Shown one piece after another: positions 34,784 to 43,984 of a DNA stretch of 64,000 nt. The notes beneath the pieces were generated by a model that ran no database searches, had not been told where the DNA came from, and was given only the letters and a program-made list of their open reading frames with translations. Where the stretch lies: assembly GCA_046262295.1 (NCBI GenBank), contig JBHENC010000009.1:87238-151237 (forward strand), written 5' to 3'. A program made the translations under genes and the position numbers. This DNA is from JBHENC01 sp046262295 (GTDB taxonomy: Bacteria; Acidobacteriota; Blastocatellia; Pyrinomonadales; Pyrinomonadaceae). The first letter of the stretch is position 1, and every line of letters begins with the position of its first letter.

Positions 34784-37069
34784 ATGGGTATACAAGCGCT
34801 GGTCGAGCCTGTGTCCTGCGCGCCGCTGGAGTTATGGGCGGGTGTCGAATGTACGGTCAATCGAGTCGGCGACGACTATTTCGACCAAATTAAAAGCAGC
34901 GGCCACGATGCTCGCCTCACGGACTTGGACGCTTTCGCAGAATTAGGCGTGCGTGCTTTGCGCTACCCCGTGCTGTGGGAACGCACTGCGCCCTTTGATT
35001 TGCAGCAGGCCGATTGGTCTTGGGCTGACGAGCGTTTGCCGCGTTTGCGGCAACTGGGGGTTCGACCGATCATCGGTCTCGTTCATCATGGCAGCGGCCC
35101 GCGCCACACCAGCCTGCTCGATCCCGAATTTCCACAAAAGCTTGCGCTCTTCGCGCGCGCCGTCGCAGAGCGTTACGCTTGGGCGGAACATTACACGCCG
35201 ATCAATGAGCCGCTGACCACCGCGCGCTTCAGCGGATTGTACGGACACTGGTATCCGCACGGGCGCGACGCCCTGTCGTTTGCGCGCACTCTGCTCACGC
35301 AATGCCGCGCGACGGTGCTGGCGATGCGCGCGATTCGTGAAATAAATCCGGCGGCGCAATTAATTCAAACGGATGATCTGGGCAAAACTTACAGCACGCG
35401 CTCGCTCGCTTATCAGGCCGAATTCGAGAATGAACGCCGCTGGCTCACCTTCGATCTTCTGACCGGGCGACTGACTCGCACGCAACCGATGTGGGACTAT
35501 TTGCGTTGGACGGGCATCGAAGAAGCGGAGCTTGAGTGGTTTCTCGATAATCCGTGTTCCCCGGATGTCGTCGGTATCAACTACTACATGACGAGCGAGC
35601 GTTTTTTGGATGAACGCCTTGAGCGTTACCCGGCTTCCGCGCACGGTGGAAACGGGCAACACTCGTATTCGGACGTGGAAGCCGTGCGCGTCTGCGCCGA
35701 AGGCTTGGCGGGGCCACGCGCGCTTTTGAAAGAGACTTGGGATCGGTATCAACTGCCCCTCGCCATCACCGAAGCGCATCTGGGCTGCACGCGCGAGGAG
35801 CAGCTGCGCTGGCTCAAAGAAGTGTGGGATGCGGCGCGCGGGTTGCGCGAAGAGGGCGTTGACGTGCGCGCCGTAACCGCGTGGTCTCTGCTCGGAGCTT
35901 ATGATTGGAACAGCCTGTTAACGTTCGACGCAGGCCACTACGAGCCGGGCGTCTTCGATTTGCGTGCGCCTGCACCGCGCCCGACCGCGCTGGCGCGAAT
36001 GATGCGCGATCTGGCGGCGGGACGCGCGCACGATCATCCGGTGCTGGACGCGCCCGGCTGGTGGCACAGGCTGACGCGCCTGCATTACCCCGCCGTGAAA
36101 CGTCGCGCGCGAAATTCCACGCCACATAATCAAGGTGTCAATATGGAGAGAGGAGCAAGCCGCCCGCTGTTAATCACCGGCGCAACCGGCACGCTCGGAG
36201 CCGCCTTTGCGCGGCTCTGCGAAGTGCGCGGCTTATCGTACAGGTTGCTTAATCGTCAACAGTTGGACATCGCCGATGCGTCGTCAATTAACGCAGCGTT
36301 CGGCGAGCATGAACCCTGGGCGATTGTGAACGCGGCGGGCTTCGTTCGCGTAGACGATGCGGAATGCGAAGTTGAAAATTGCCGCCGCGAAAACACGACG
36401 GGCGCGGCTCTCTTAGCTTCGGCCTGTGCGGAATGCGGAATCTCGCTGCTTACTTTTTCCTCCGATCTGGTTTTCGACGGCGCAAAGCAAAGCCCGTATG
36501 TCGAAAGCGACCGGCCTACGCCGCTCAATATTTACGGGCACAGCAAAGCGGACGCGGAAAGGCTCGTGCTCGATGCGTTTGCCTCCGCGCTGGTGATTCG
36601 CACAAGCGCCTTCTTCGGCCCCTGGGATGACTATAACTTTGTGACGCAAGCCCTGCGCACGCTTGCACAGGGACGTGTGTTCGTTGCCGCCGACGACGTG
36701 ACGATTTCGCCGACGTACGTTCCCGATCTTGTTCAGACAAGCCTCGATCTGTTAATTGACGGCGAGCGCGGCGTGTGGCATCTGGCGAATTCCGGCGCGA
36801 CGACGTGGGCTGATCTCGCGCGTCGCGTTGCCGAACTCGCGGGATTAGATGCTTCGCTGATTGAAGCGCGCCGTGCGCACGAACTCGGTTTAGCCGCACC
36901 GCGACCGCTCTACACAGTGCTTGCGAGCGAACGCGGCACGCTGCTTTCTTCGCTCGACGATGCACTCGTGCGCTATTTAAGAGACTGCGATTCGCGCTGG
37001 ATGCCGGAAGTCCACGAAGACGATCAACCGCAACCCGCCCGCAAAACTTTTGCCGCCGGAGCGAAGTAA
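34784..37069 (+). CDS. GH1-like glycosidase fused to RmlD-type sugar-nucleotide reductase
   Basis: 761 residues in two halves. Residues 1-~430 resemble a family 1 beta-glycosidase: PVLWERTAP, YTPINEPLTTARFSGLYGHW (acid/base Glu), NYYMTSERF and ITEAHLGC (nucleophile Glu, with the usual ITENG altered). Residues ~445-750 are an NADP-dependent short-chain reductase of the dTDP-4-dehydrorhamnose reductase type: LLITGATGTLGAAFARLC, VNAAGFVRVDDAE, SSDLVFDGAK and NIYGHSKADAE (Y-x-x-x-K). It may link polysaccharide turnover to deoxysugar synthesis. It is followed after 54 bp by a second glycosidase-like gene. Confidence 0.85.
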   Translation: MGIQALVEPVSCAPLELWAGVECTVNRVGDDYFDQIKSSGHDARLTDLDAFAELGVRALRYPVLWERTAPFDLQQADWSWADERLPRLRQLGVRPIIGLVHHGSGPRHTSLLDPEFPQKLALFARAVAERYAWAEHYTPINEPLTTARFSGLYGHWYPHGRDALSFARTLLTQCRATVLAMRAIREINPAAQLIQTDDLGKTYSTRSLAYQAEFENERRWLTFDLLTGRLTRTQPMWDYLRWTGIEEAELEWFLDNPCSPDVVGINYYMTSERFLDERLERYPASAHGGNGQHSYSDVEAVRVCAEGLAGPRALLKETWDRYQLPLAITEAHLGCTREEQLRWLKEVWDAARGLREEGVDVRAVTAWSLLGAYDWNSLLTFDAGHYEPGVFDLRAPAPRPTALARMMRDLAAGRAHDHPVLDAPGWWHRLTRLHYPAVKRRARNSTPHNQGVNMERGASRPLLITGATGTLGAAFARLCEVRGLSYRLLNRQQLDIADASSINAAFGEHEPWAIVNAAGFVRVDDAECEVENCRRENTTGAALLASACAECGISLLTFSSDLVFDGAKQSPYVESDRPTPLNIYGHSKADAERLVLDAFASALVIRTSAFFGPWDDYNFVTQALRTLAQGRVFVAADDVTISPTYVPDLVQTSLDLLIDGERGVWHLANSGATTWADLARRVAELAGLDASLIEARRAHELGLAAPRPLYTVLASERGTLLSSLDDALVRYLRDCDSRWMPEVHEDDQPQPARKTFAAGAK

Positions 37070-37123
37070 TCGAAATATTGCCGATGCTGTTTCAGGATCG
37101 AAATAAATCAAGGAAGTAACAAT

Positions 37124-38302
37124 TTGACGGACGAGCCTTTGTTCAAGAGTTTCTTTAGCGGTGGGCTTGAGTGTTCGACGCATCGCACGCGCGCCGGTCG
37201 CCGCCTCGATATGCTCGCCTCCACCGCGCACGATAATTGGACGCGCGCCGATTATTCGCGCTTGCAAGAGCAGGGTATGCGCACCGTGCGCAGCGGAATT
37301 CGCTGGCATTTAATCGAGCGCGAATCCGGCGTTCATGATTTTTCAAGCGTCCTGCCGATGATCCGCGCCGCACGTGAAACCGGCACGCAGGTGATCTGGG
37401 ACGTGTGCCATTACGGTTGGCCTGATCGCCTCGATGTCTTCAAACCGGAGTTCGTCAAAAGCTTTGCGCAACTCTCCCGCGCCTTTGCCCGGCTTTTGTC
37501 AAATGAAACCGACAGCGTGCAGTTCATTGCGCCGGTTAACGAAATCTCTTTTCTCGCGTGGGCAAGCGGCGAAGTCGGCTACTTTTATTCGCGCGACGAA
37601 AAGCGCGGTTTCGAGTTGAAGACGCAACTCGTCAGAGCCGCTATCGAAGGCATCGAAGCTGTGTGGAGCGTGCTTCCGCACACGCGCATACTGCACGCCG
37701 ACCCGGTCATCCACATCGTTCCCGATTCGGAAAAACCGCTCGAACTAGAAGACGCCGAAGGCCACCGCGTCGCGCAGTTTCAAGCATGGGATATGCTTGC
37801 CGGGCGAATGTGGCCGCAACTCGGCGGCGCGGAAAAATATCTGGACATCGTCGGCGTCAACTACTATCCGCACAATCAATGGATACACAACACGCTGCCC
37901 TTTAATCCGCCGGCAGCGATTAACCGCGCGCATCCTTCGTATCGTCCGTTCCGCGAAATCCTGCGCGAAGTTTACACGCGCTATCGTCGTCCGGTACTCA
38001 TCGCCGAGACCGGCGCGGAAGGCGACGCGCGCGTTGATTGGTTGCGCTACATCAGCGACGAAGTCGCCGCCGCGATGCACGACGGCGCGCAAATCAAAGG
38101 CATCTGCCTTTACCCGATCATCAATCATCCGGGCTGGGAAGACGACCGCCATTGCCACAACGGTTTATGGGATTATGCAGATGAGACGGGCGCACGTGAG
38201 ATTTACGAACCACTCGCGCTCGAACTGCGCGAACAGCAAAAGCGTTTCGCGCAACCAAGCCGCGCCGCACAAGACGAGCCGTCAACTCTTGTCTACGCAT
38301 GA
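37124..38302 (+). CDS. GH1/GH5-like beta-glycosidase family protein
   Basis: 392 residues starting at TTG 37124, chosen for AAGGAAG upstream; no nearby ATG fits. A clan-A TIM barrel: GGLECSTHRTRAGRRLDML, IRWHLIERESGVHDF, DVCHYGWPD, FIAPVNEISFLAW (acid/base Glu), VGVNYYPHNQW and VLIAETGAEGDARVDWL (nucleophile Glu). No signal peptide, so it is cytoplasmic. It is probably co-transcribed with the upstream fusion. The substrate is unknown. Confidence 0.82.
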   Translation: MTDEPLFKSFFSGGLECSTHRTRAGRRLDMLASTAHDNWTRADYSRLQEQGMRTVRSGIRWHLIERESGVHDFSSVLPMIRAARETGTQVIWDVCHYGWPDRLDVFKPEFVKSFAQLSRAFARLLSNETDSVQFIAPVNEISFLAWASGEVGYFYSRDEKRGFELKTQLVRAAIEGIEAVWSVLPHTRILHADPVIHIVPDSEKPLELEDAEGHRVAQFQAWDMLAGRMWPQLGGAEKYLDIVGVNYYPHNQWIHNTLPFNPPAAINRAHPSYRPFREILREVYTRYRRPVLIAETGAEGDARVDWLRYISDEVAAAMHDGAQIKGICLYPIINHPGWEDDRHCHNGLWDYADETGAREIYEPLALELREQQKRFAQPSRAAQDEPSTLVYA

Positions 38303-38375
38303 AGGAAACGAAGGCGCGTCTATGAAAAGCAACGCATTGGAATAGTCAGCTTCAATAATGCACCATTCTTTGATG

Positions 38376-39542
38376 TCAGACGTATTGCGCGGCGATGAAG
38401 CCGGACGCCCACGCCCACTGAAAATTGTAGCCGCCTAAGTGACCCGTCACGTCAATCACTTCGCCGATAAAGAAAAGTCCGGGAACAGCGCGCGCTTCCA
38501 TCGTCTTTGATGAAAGCTCGTGTGTGTCCACGCCGCCGCCGGTCACTTCCGCTTTCCCGTAGCCTTCAGTCCCGTCCGGCATCAATTCCCATCTGTGCAG
38601 TTGGCGCGCGATCCGTTGTATTTCTTCGTTGGAAAGACGATTGACGGGCTTGGACGGCGCATAGAGTTGACACCATGCCTGTGCAAAGCGTTTGGGCAAG
38701 TGTTGGCTGAGCAAATTAGCCAGGTCGATATCGCTCTGTCGCTTCGTTTGAAGAATCTCCAGTGCGTTCTGTTCGGGCAAAAGATCAATTGAAAGGCCGT
38801 CGCCTGCGTGCCAGTAAGAAGAGATTTGCAGAATCGCGGGGCCGCTCAACCCGCGATGCGTAAGCAGTATGTTTTCGCGGAACTCCGCGCGATGGCAGCG
38901 CACGAGTGCGTCAATCGAAACGCCGCTCAATTCCTTCAACGCAGTTAATTTATGCGGAGCGAAAGTCAAAGGCACAAGCGCGGGGCGCGTCGGCTGGATG
39001 CGCAAACCGAATTGCCGCGCCACCTGATAACCGAAATCCGTCGCGCCGATCTTCGGGATGGATAATCCGCCCGTCGCTATTACAAGCGAACCGGCCTCGA
39101 AATTTCCCTGATTCGTTTCAACTACGAAAGCGGATTCTTTAACGACTTTGCGGACGACGCAATCGAGTTTGATTTCAACTTTCGCGTCGGCGCATTCCGC
39201 GAATAACATCTCTATTATCTCGCGCGAAGAGTCGTCGCAGAAAAGCTGTCCGAGTTTCTTTTCGTGATAACGAATGCCGTGTTTTTCGACGAGCGCGATG
39301 AAGTCGGCGGGCGTGTAGCGGGCGAGCGCGGACTTGCAGAAATTCGGATTGGCTGAAATGAAGTTTTCCGGGCGCGTGTTGGTGTTGGTGAAGTTGCAGC
39401 GGCCACCGCCGGAGACGGCGATCTTTTTGCCGATGCGATCCGCGTGTTCCAGTAGCAGCACGCGCCGCCCGCGCTTGCCCGCCTCAATCGCGCACATCAA
39501 TCCGGCAGCGCCCGCGCCGATGATTATCACATCGCTCGTCAT
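38376..39542 (-). CDS. NAD(P)/FAD-dependent oxidoreductase, HI0933/YhiN family
   Basis: 388 residues. N-terminal FAD-binding DVIIIGAGAAGLMCAIEAG, the family signature GKKIAVSGGGRCNFTN, LVIATGGLSIPKIGATDFGY, and the C-terminal GGVDTHELSSKTME and GYNFQWAWASGFIAA. It belongs to the flavoproteins that include BaiN-like enzymes; the in-vivo substrate is unknown for most members. Last gene of a three-gene operon (23-bp gap to the ATP-grasp gene). Confidence 0.9.
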   Translation of the reverse strand: MTSDVIIIGAGAAGLMCAIEAGKRGRRVLLLEHADRIGKKIAVSGGGRCNFTNTNTRPENFISANPNFCKSALARYTPADFIALVEKHGIRYHEKKLGQLFCDDSSREIIEMLFAECADAKVEIKLDCVVRKVVKESAFVVETNQGNFEAGSLVIATGGLSIPKIGATDFGYQVARQFGLRIQPTRPALVPLTFAPHKLTALKELSGVSIDALVRCHRAEFRENILLTHRGLSGPAILQISSYWHAGDGLSIDLLPEQNALEILQTKRQSDIDLANLLSQHLPKRFAQAWCQLYAPSKPVNRLSNEEIQRIARQLHRWELMPDGTEGYGKAEVTGGGVDTHELSSKTMEARAVPGLFFIGEVIDVTGHLGGYNFQWAWASGFIAAQYV

Positions 39543-39565
39543 CTCTCTTTGCGTGAACTGCTTTC

Positions 39566-40780
39566 TTAATGTCCGGGGCTTTCGAGCGGCGGTTGCGAAG
39601 TGTAGAAGTCTTGATAAAAACGCGCCGTGTAGTCTTCGATGAGCTGTTCGATGCGCAGCGGATCATGCGACATCACGATCAAACCGGCGTGATAACGCTT
39701 GTTCATTCGCCAGACGATTTCGCTGTCCGCGTAGGCAGAGGTGTCCGTGTATTCCTGCCGCGCAAGCGAAACAATCAACCCCGCATAATCGTCGCGCGTG
39801 GGCGGCGGCGCATACTCTCGCTGGCCGCCCGCAATCTCGATCTTCGCCCACTCCGCCCACAGATTGACGCCGGTCGCCGCTTCGACTAACTCGACGATAT
39901 TCGCGCCGCCGACGCGCGCCGAAGTTTCCAGAAAGTAAAGTCGTCCATCCTGCGCGCCCTTGATGAACTCGGTGTGCGAGACGCCGCGCAGCAAATTTTT
40001 TGTGCCAAGCACCAGGCGATTAAAACGCAATAACGCTTGTTCGTCCGCAGAGCCGCGCCGCATCGTGCGTGTCGTGAAGATGCCGCCGTGCGTTACGTCG
40101 AGCGGCGGATGCCCGTAGCGGTTGGCGACGGAGAACAAGACTTCGCGCTCGTAAACAATCGAATCAACGTGAAAGATGTCGCCGGGAATGTACTGCTCCA
40201 AAAGATAAAGCGGTTGGCGGTCGCCCAAGCTTTCGATGAGCGGCCAGAGTTCTTCCGGCGAGTTTACTTTCTTGATGCCGATTGCTCCGGCCTCGAAACG
40301 TGGCTTGAGCATCCAGGGCGGCGCAACACGATTAATAAAATCATTTATTCTTTCGTAGTTGAGGATGTGTACAAAATCGGGCACAGGCAGTCCGGCTTCC
40401 TGCGCGCGTAGGCGCATCGCCAGCTTGTCGCGGAAATAGCGCGTCGTCGTTTCGCCCATGCCCGGCACGCGCAAATGCTCGCGTAGCGCCGCCGCCGTCT
40501 CCAAATCGAAATCGTCGAGCGGGACGATGCGATCAATCCGTTCGGTGCGCGCCAGAAAGCTGACGCTCTTAATCACGTCTTCGCGTTGCCATTTGTGATT
40601 CACGTCCGGCATCTGAAAAAGCTCGTCAATATCTGCGCGCGGCCATTCGGGTGCATCCGCCACGCTCTGCGAAGTCAGCAGCAGCACGCGGCATCCCTGC
40701 CGCCTGCACTCGCGCAAAAATTCCGCGCCTTTCACGTAGCTTGCTAAACAGAGAATCGTCAACGGACGTGTGTCTGACAT
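39566..40780 (-). CDS. ATP-grasp domain protein
   Basis: 404 residues. N-terminal Rossmann-like domain (TILCLASYVKGAEFLRECRRQ), ATP-grasp core (RYFRDKLAMRLRAQEAGLPVPDF, WMLKPRFEAGAIGIKKV, YLLEQYIPGDIFHVDSIV, FLETSARVGGANIVELV). Such enzymes join a carboxylate to an amine or thiol using ATP, as in carbamoyl-phosphate, D-Ala-D-Ala or peptide-ligase relatives. The substrate cannot be assigned. Located between a membrane protein gene (26 bp) and a flavoprotein gene (23 bp). Confidence 0.85.
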   Translation of the reverse strand: MSDTRPLTILCLASYVKGAEFLRECRRQGCRVLLLTSQSVADAPEWPRADIDELFQMPDVNHKWQREDVIKSVSFLARTERIDRIVPLDDFDLETAAALREHLRVPGMGETTTRYFRDKLAMRLRAQEAGLPVPDFVHILNYERINDFINRVAPPWMLKPRFEAGAIGIKKVNSPEELWPLIESLGDRQPLYLLEQYIPGDIFHVDSIVYEREVLFSVANRYGHPPLDVTHGGIFTTRTMRRGSADEQALLRFNRLVLGTKNLLRGVSHTEFIKGAQDGRLYFLETSARVGGANIVELVEAATGVNLWAEWAKIEIAGGQREYAPPPTRDDYAGLIVSLARQEYTDTSAYADSEIVWRMNKRYHAGLIVMSHDPLRIEQLIEDYTARFYQDFYTSQPPLESPGH

Positions 40781-40806
40781 CAGCGCAAAAGCTCCTTTGC
40801 CTGTGA

Positions 40807-41877
40807 TTATATCGAAGCAGTGCCGGTTTCCGCAGTCCGCTCGCGGTCAATCATGTAGCGCAGGGCGACGAGCACCGCGATGTTAAAGAAGAGTCCGAGC
40901 AGCGCCGAAAACTGCTCTTTGTAAAAAGCGAAAACCTGCGTGAGAAAAATCGAAACGAGAATCGAACGCTCGAACATCCTGTATGCGTTCAAACGGGCGC
41001 GACGCACCAGCCACACGCCGCACAGCACGAAGATGCCGGACAAAAAAGACGAAGCGATCTCCGCCCAATCCACAAACGACAGATGCCGTATTTGCCCGAA
41101 GACGAACCCGATTACGCGGTAGTCTAAAATCTGCTCGCGCCGCAATCCGATGAAGAAGATTAGCACGAAGACATAGACTGCTTTAACAAAGAGTTGCGCG
41201 ATGAAGAAAAAGATAACGACGAAGCTGAAGAAAGGCAGTTGCGCGACGTAGCGATAAAAGTCCGCGATTAAATTTTTGATGCGCGTAAACAGAGAAGGGG
41301 ACGGCGACGGACTCAAAGCCGTGCGCGCCAATGTCTGCTTGAGCGCCGCGACGAGTGGCAGCGCCCCGTCGCTTTGTTCCAGATATTTGAGCGCAAGCCG
41401 TTGCTCTTCTTCGTCCAGATCGTAGAGCGCGGCTTCCTCCATTGCGCGCAGGGCGTTGATTAAATACTCGCGGTCTGTGAAATTACCTCTCGCGTGAAGG
41501 ATGCGCAGAACTAAAAAGAGCAGCACGAAGATCACGTAGATGAGCGCGACCGCCGGTTTGAAAAAATAATTATTGTCGCTGGTGATGAACTTCCCGACTT
41601 CATCAATAAACGCGCCGAAACCTACGCCGCCGAGAATCGCGCCAGCGGTAACGGCGGTCTTGCCGAGAAACGAAAGCAGAGTGATGATTGCGGCGAGCAT
41701 CAGCAAACCGCCCCACAGCATATGCGCGATGTGCAGGCCGTTTCCGCCGAGTTGCGGATAGCCCGTGATGTTGAGAAATAACCGAATCGCCAGAATCGAA
41801 GCAACGGCGGCGACGAGAAAACTCTCCGCCGCGCCGACGGCTTCAAAATTGCGCACAAGTATGCGTGGCCTTTTCAC
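40807..41877 (-). CDS. Polytopic membrane protein of unknown function
   Basis: 356 residues with about nine hydrophobic helices in two blocks (residues ~18-125 and ~210-345) separated by a soluble, charged segment (REYLINALRAMEEAALYDLDEEEQRLALKYLEQ, broken here by its many Glu/Leu). A polar cluster IDEVGKFITSDNNYFFKP follows the third helix. No family recognised. First gene of the operon with the ATP-grasp and flavoprotein genes. Confidence 0.7.
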   Translation of the reverse strand: MKRPRILVRNFEAVGAAESFLVAAVASILAIRLFLNITGYPQLGGNGLHIAHMLWGGLLMLAAIITLLSFLGKTAVTAGAILGGVGFGAFIDEVGKFITSDNNYFFKPAVALIYVIFVLLFLVLRILHARGNFTDREYLINALRAMEEAALYDLDEEEQRLALKYLEQSDGALPLVAALKQTLARTALSPSPSPSLFTRIKNLIADFYRYVAQLPFFSFVVIFFFIAQLFVKAVYVFVLIFFIGLRREQILDYRVIGFVFGQIRHLSFVDWAEIASSFLSGIFVLCGVWLVRRARLNAYRMFERSILVSIFLTQVFAFYKEQFSALLGLFFNIAVLVALRYMIDRERTAETGTASI

Positions 41878-41972
41878 GTTGCCCTATGTTCTATGATGAA
41901 TGACGAAGACGAAGTGCGACGAACACGATAGCACACACGGAAAATTGATTACTCCCGCCGGAGCCTTTAACC

Positions 41973-42725
41973 ATGCACAGCGACTTTATCAAAGTTAAAG
42001 ATTTGACGATGCACGTGCGCACAGGCGGCGCGAACGCTCCCGAAGGTTCGCCCGTCGTCGTGCTCATTCACGGCCTCGGCGTGTCGAGTCGTTACATGAT
42101 GCCGACGGCGAATCATTTAGTTGATTTCGCGCGCGTCTATGCGCCGGATTTGCCGGGCTTCGGCCTCAGCGAAAAGCCGCCGCAGCCGTTTTCGGTTAGC
42201 GAGTTGGCGGATTATTTGCTCGCATGGATGGATGCCGCAAACATCGAGCGCGCGGCTTTCGTCGGCAACTCTTTCGGCGCGCAGATCGTCGTTGATTTGG
42301 CGGTGCGTTATCCGCAACGTGTCGAGCGCGCCGTGCTCATCGCGCTAACCGTTGACCCGCACGCGCGCCACGCTCTTCGTCAAATAGCGCGCCTGCTGCT
42401 GGACGCGACGCGCGAACCATTTTCAATGCTCCCGATAGCTGTCGGCGACTATTTCAGAGCGGGCATCAGGCGCGCCGCCCGCACGCTTCGTTTCGCGCTC
42501 GCCGATCCGATTGAAAAGAAACTGCCACGCATGGCAGCGCCCGTGCTCTTGATACGCGGCGGACGCGACCCAATCGTGCCGCAACGCTGGACGAACGAAG
42601 CCGCGCAGCTTTTGCCGCACGCGCGCCTTGAAATAATTCCGCACGCCGCCCACGCCGTCAACTATAACTCGCCCGTAGAACTCGTTTCTTTATTAGCGCC
42701 GTTTCTCCGTGAGCCTCTCAAATAA
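41973..42725 (+). CDS. Alpha/beta hydrolase
   Basis: 250 residues. Oxyanion motif VVVLIHGLGVSS, APDLPGFGLSEKPPQP, nucleophile elbow FVGNSFGAQIVVDLA (G-N-S-F-G), acid residue in LLIRGGRDPIVPQRW and catalytic His in PHAAHAVNYNSP. All triad residues are present. It is a cytoplasmic esterase, lipase or C-C hydrolase; the substrate is open. Monocistronic, ending at a strong terminator. Confidence 0.9.
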   Translation: MHSDFIKVKDLTMHVRTGGANAPEGSPVVVLIHGLGVSSRYMMPTANHLVDFARVYAPDLPGFGLSEKPPQPFSVSELADYLLAWMDAANIERAAFVGNSFGAQIVVDLAVRYPQRVERAVLIALTVDPHARHALRQIARLLLDATREPFSMLPIAVGDYFRAGIRRAARTLRFALADPIEKKLPRMAAPVLLIRGGRDPIVPQRWTNEAAQLLPHARLEIIPHAAHAVNYNSPVELVSLLAPFLREPLK

Positions 42726-42767
42726 TTCAGATTAATGTTAATTCTGAGCGGCGTCGAATAAGCATAG

Positions 42768-42807
42768 AAAAGCCCGGCTGCGCTCTCCCCTTCGCCGCCG
42801 GGCTTTT
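42768..42807 (+). terminator. Intrinsic terminator
   Basis: aaaagcccggc (42768-42778) and gccgggctttt (42797-42807): an 11-bp perfect stem with an A tract before and a T tract after, so it can act in both directions between the convergent hydrolase and glycine-zipper genes. Confidence 0.85.
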
Positions 42808-42867
42808 CCGTTACAGTCGCCGCTTATAACAGCGAGCGACCGATCTCAAATTTTAGTGTCTGGCAAA

Positions 42868-43263
42868 TTAGTAACGGCGATTGCGGTTACGCAACTTGTA
42901 GGTGTAGAGAGCCGAGCCGCCCGCGCCTGACAATGCGCCGATGCCTGCACCTTTTTTGCCGCCGATCAAGCCGCCGATGAGCGCGCCGCCTGCCGTGCCG
43001 CCTGCCAGCGTCAACTTATCGCGGTGCTTCTGCCAGAAAGTGCGTCCGCGCGGTTGGCCGTAATCGTAGTAAGCCCGGCGCGAATCTGCCGCGCGATTGT
43101 AGCTAGCCGTGCGAGCGTAACGCGAACCGTTGTTTGCATAGCGACTGCTATTTGCATAATGGCTGCTCGTGCGATGGTGATGTCTCGGACACGCCAGCGC
43201 AGGCATCGCGGCGGCGGTAAATAAGACGAGACACATTAGAGATAAGGTCAATTTCTTTATCAT
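42868..43263 (-). CDS. Exported glycine-zipper protein
   Basis: 131 residues with a clear signal peptide (MIKKLTLSLMCLVLFTAAAMPALA). A low-complexity region follows (Tyr/Asn/Ser/Arg/His, e.g. HHHRTSSHYANSSRYANN), then a glycine zipper (GGTAGGALIGGLIGGKKGAG), which can insert into or oligomerise at the outer membrane, and a basic tail. The ribosome site is GGGGAG. Probably an envelope-structure or stress protein. Co-oriented with the next upstream gene (50 bp). Confidence 0.75.
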   Translation of the reverse strand: MIKKLTLSLMCLVLFTAAAMPALACPRHHHRTSSHYANSSRYANNGSRYARTASYNRAADSRRAYYDYGQPRGRTFWQKHRDKLTLAGGTAGGALIGGLIGGKKGAGIGALSGAGGSALYTYKLRNRNRRY

Positions 43264-43313
43264 AACTTTTTAGCTCCCCTTCTTGCTTGCGGCCTTATAA
43301 CCCGAAAAGTTCT

Positions 43314-43757
43314 TTACGGGCGTCCGTAGTAACCATAATCGCGGTTATCACGGTTGTTATAACCATAGTCGCGGTTATAGCGGTCATTGTAGCTACGGTT
43401 TTCGTTGTGTTGATGATTCTTTACGCGCCTTTTCTCGTTGCGTTCATGGCGTTTGAGTTCCTCGCGCTCTTCGCGTTGATGCTCGCGCAAGTCGCTATCA
43501 TTGCCGTATTGGTCGCGCTCATCGTGTTGGTGCGCTTTGAGGTCTTCCTTTTCTTCTTTCTGATGTCGCTTCGTCGCACGCTTTTCATCTTTCTGGTGGC
43601 GACGATAATCTCGCCCGTAGTAGCGATCATTCTGGCCGCTGTAATACGAATCATAACTGCCCTGCGCGTTCGCCAATACGCTCGAGCCGAGCAGAAGCGC
43701 CGCACCAAACACAAGCGCACCGCCGGTTTTTTTCACTGAGCTGATTTGAAATTTCAT
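43314..43757 (-). CDS. Exported, highly charged His/Glu/Arg-rich protein
   Basis: 147 residues from ATG 43757 (ribosome site GGAGGAG). Signal peptide KTGGALVFGAALLLGSSVLANAQ, broken as KKTGGALVFGAALLL then SSVLANA. The mature part is low-complexity: RHQKDEKRATKRHQKEEKED, HQHDERDQ, EHQREEREELKRHERNEKRR and a Tyr/Asn/Arg tail. The recurrent Q/E-H-Q-x-(D/E)-E units look like disordered, possibly metal-binding repeats. It faces a metal-resistance island transcribed the other way. No family assigned. Confidence 0.65.
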   Translation of the reverse strand: MKFQISSVKKTGGALVFGAALLLGSSVLANAQGSYDSYYSGQNDRYYGRDYRRHQKDEKRATKRHQKEEKEDLKAHQHDERDQYGNDSDLREHQREEREELKRHERNEKRRVKNHQHNENRSYNDRYNRDYGYNNRDNRDYGYYGRP

Positions 43758-43984
43758 AATACGTCTCCTCCATGCGCAACTGACTGTCAATCGTTACTTG
43801 TTAACCCATACGGCAAACATCATGCCAGCTTCTTGAAGGACTATTTACAAGCGTTTGCGCGCGATTGCGCCTTTTTCGGAAAGATTGTTGACACCTTTTC
43901 GTATATTTAGTGACCCGTATCGTTAAGGTATGGTACATTGGTCAACCGAAACGATTTCCCAAACATCATAGCTGCTGGCAAATT

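Noticed and set aside
43287..43739. 150-residue very hydrophobic plus-strand frame resembling a membrane protein
   Set aside because: It is the complement of the charged Glu/Arg/His repeats of the exported protein at 43314-43757, which has a signal peptide and strong ribosome site.
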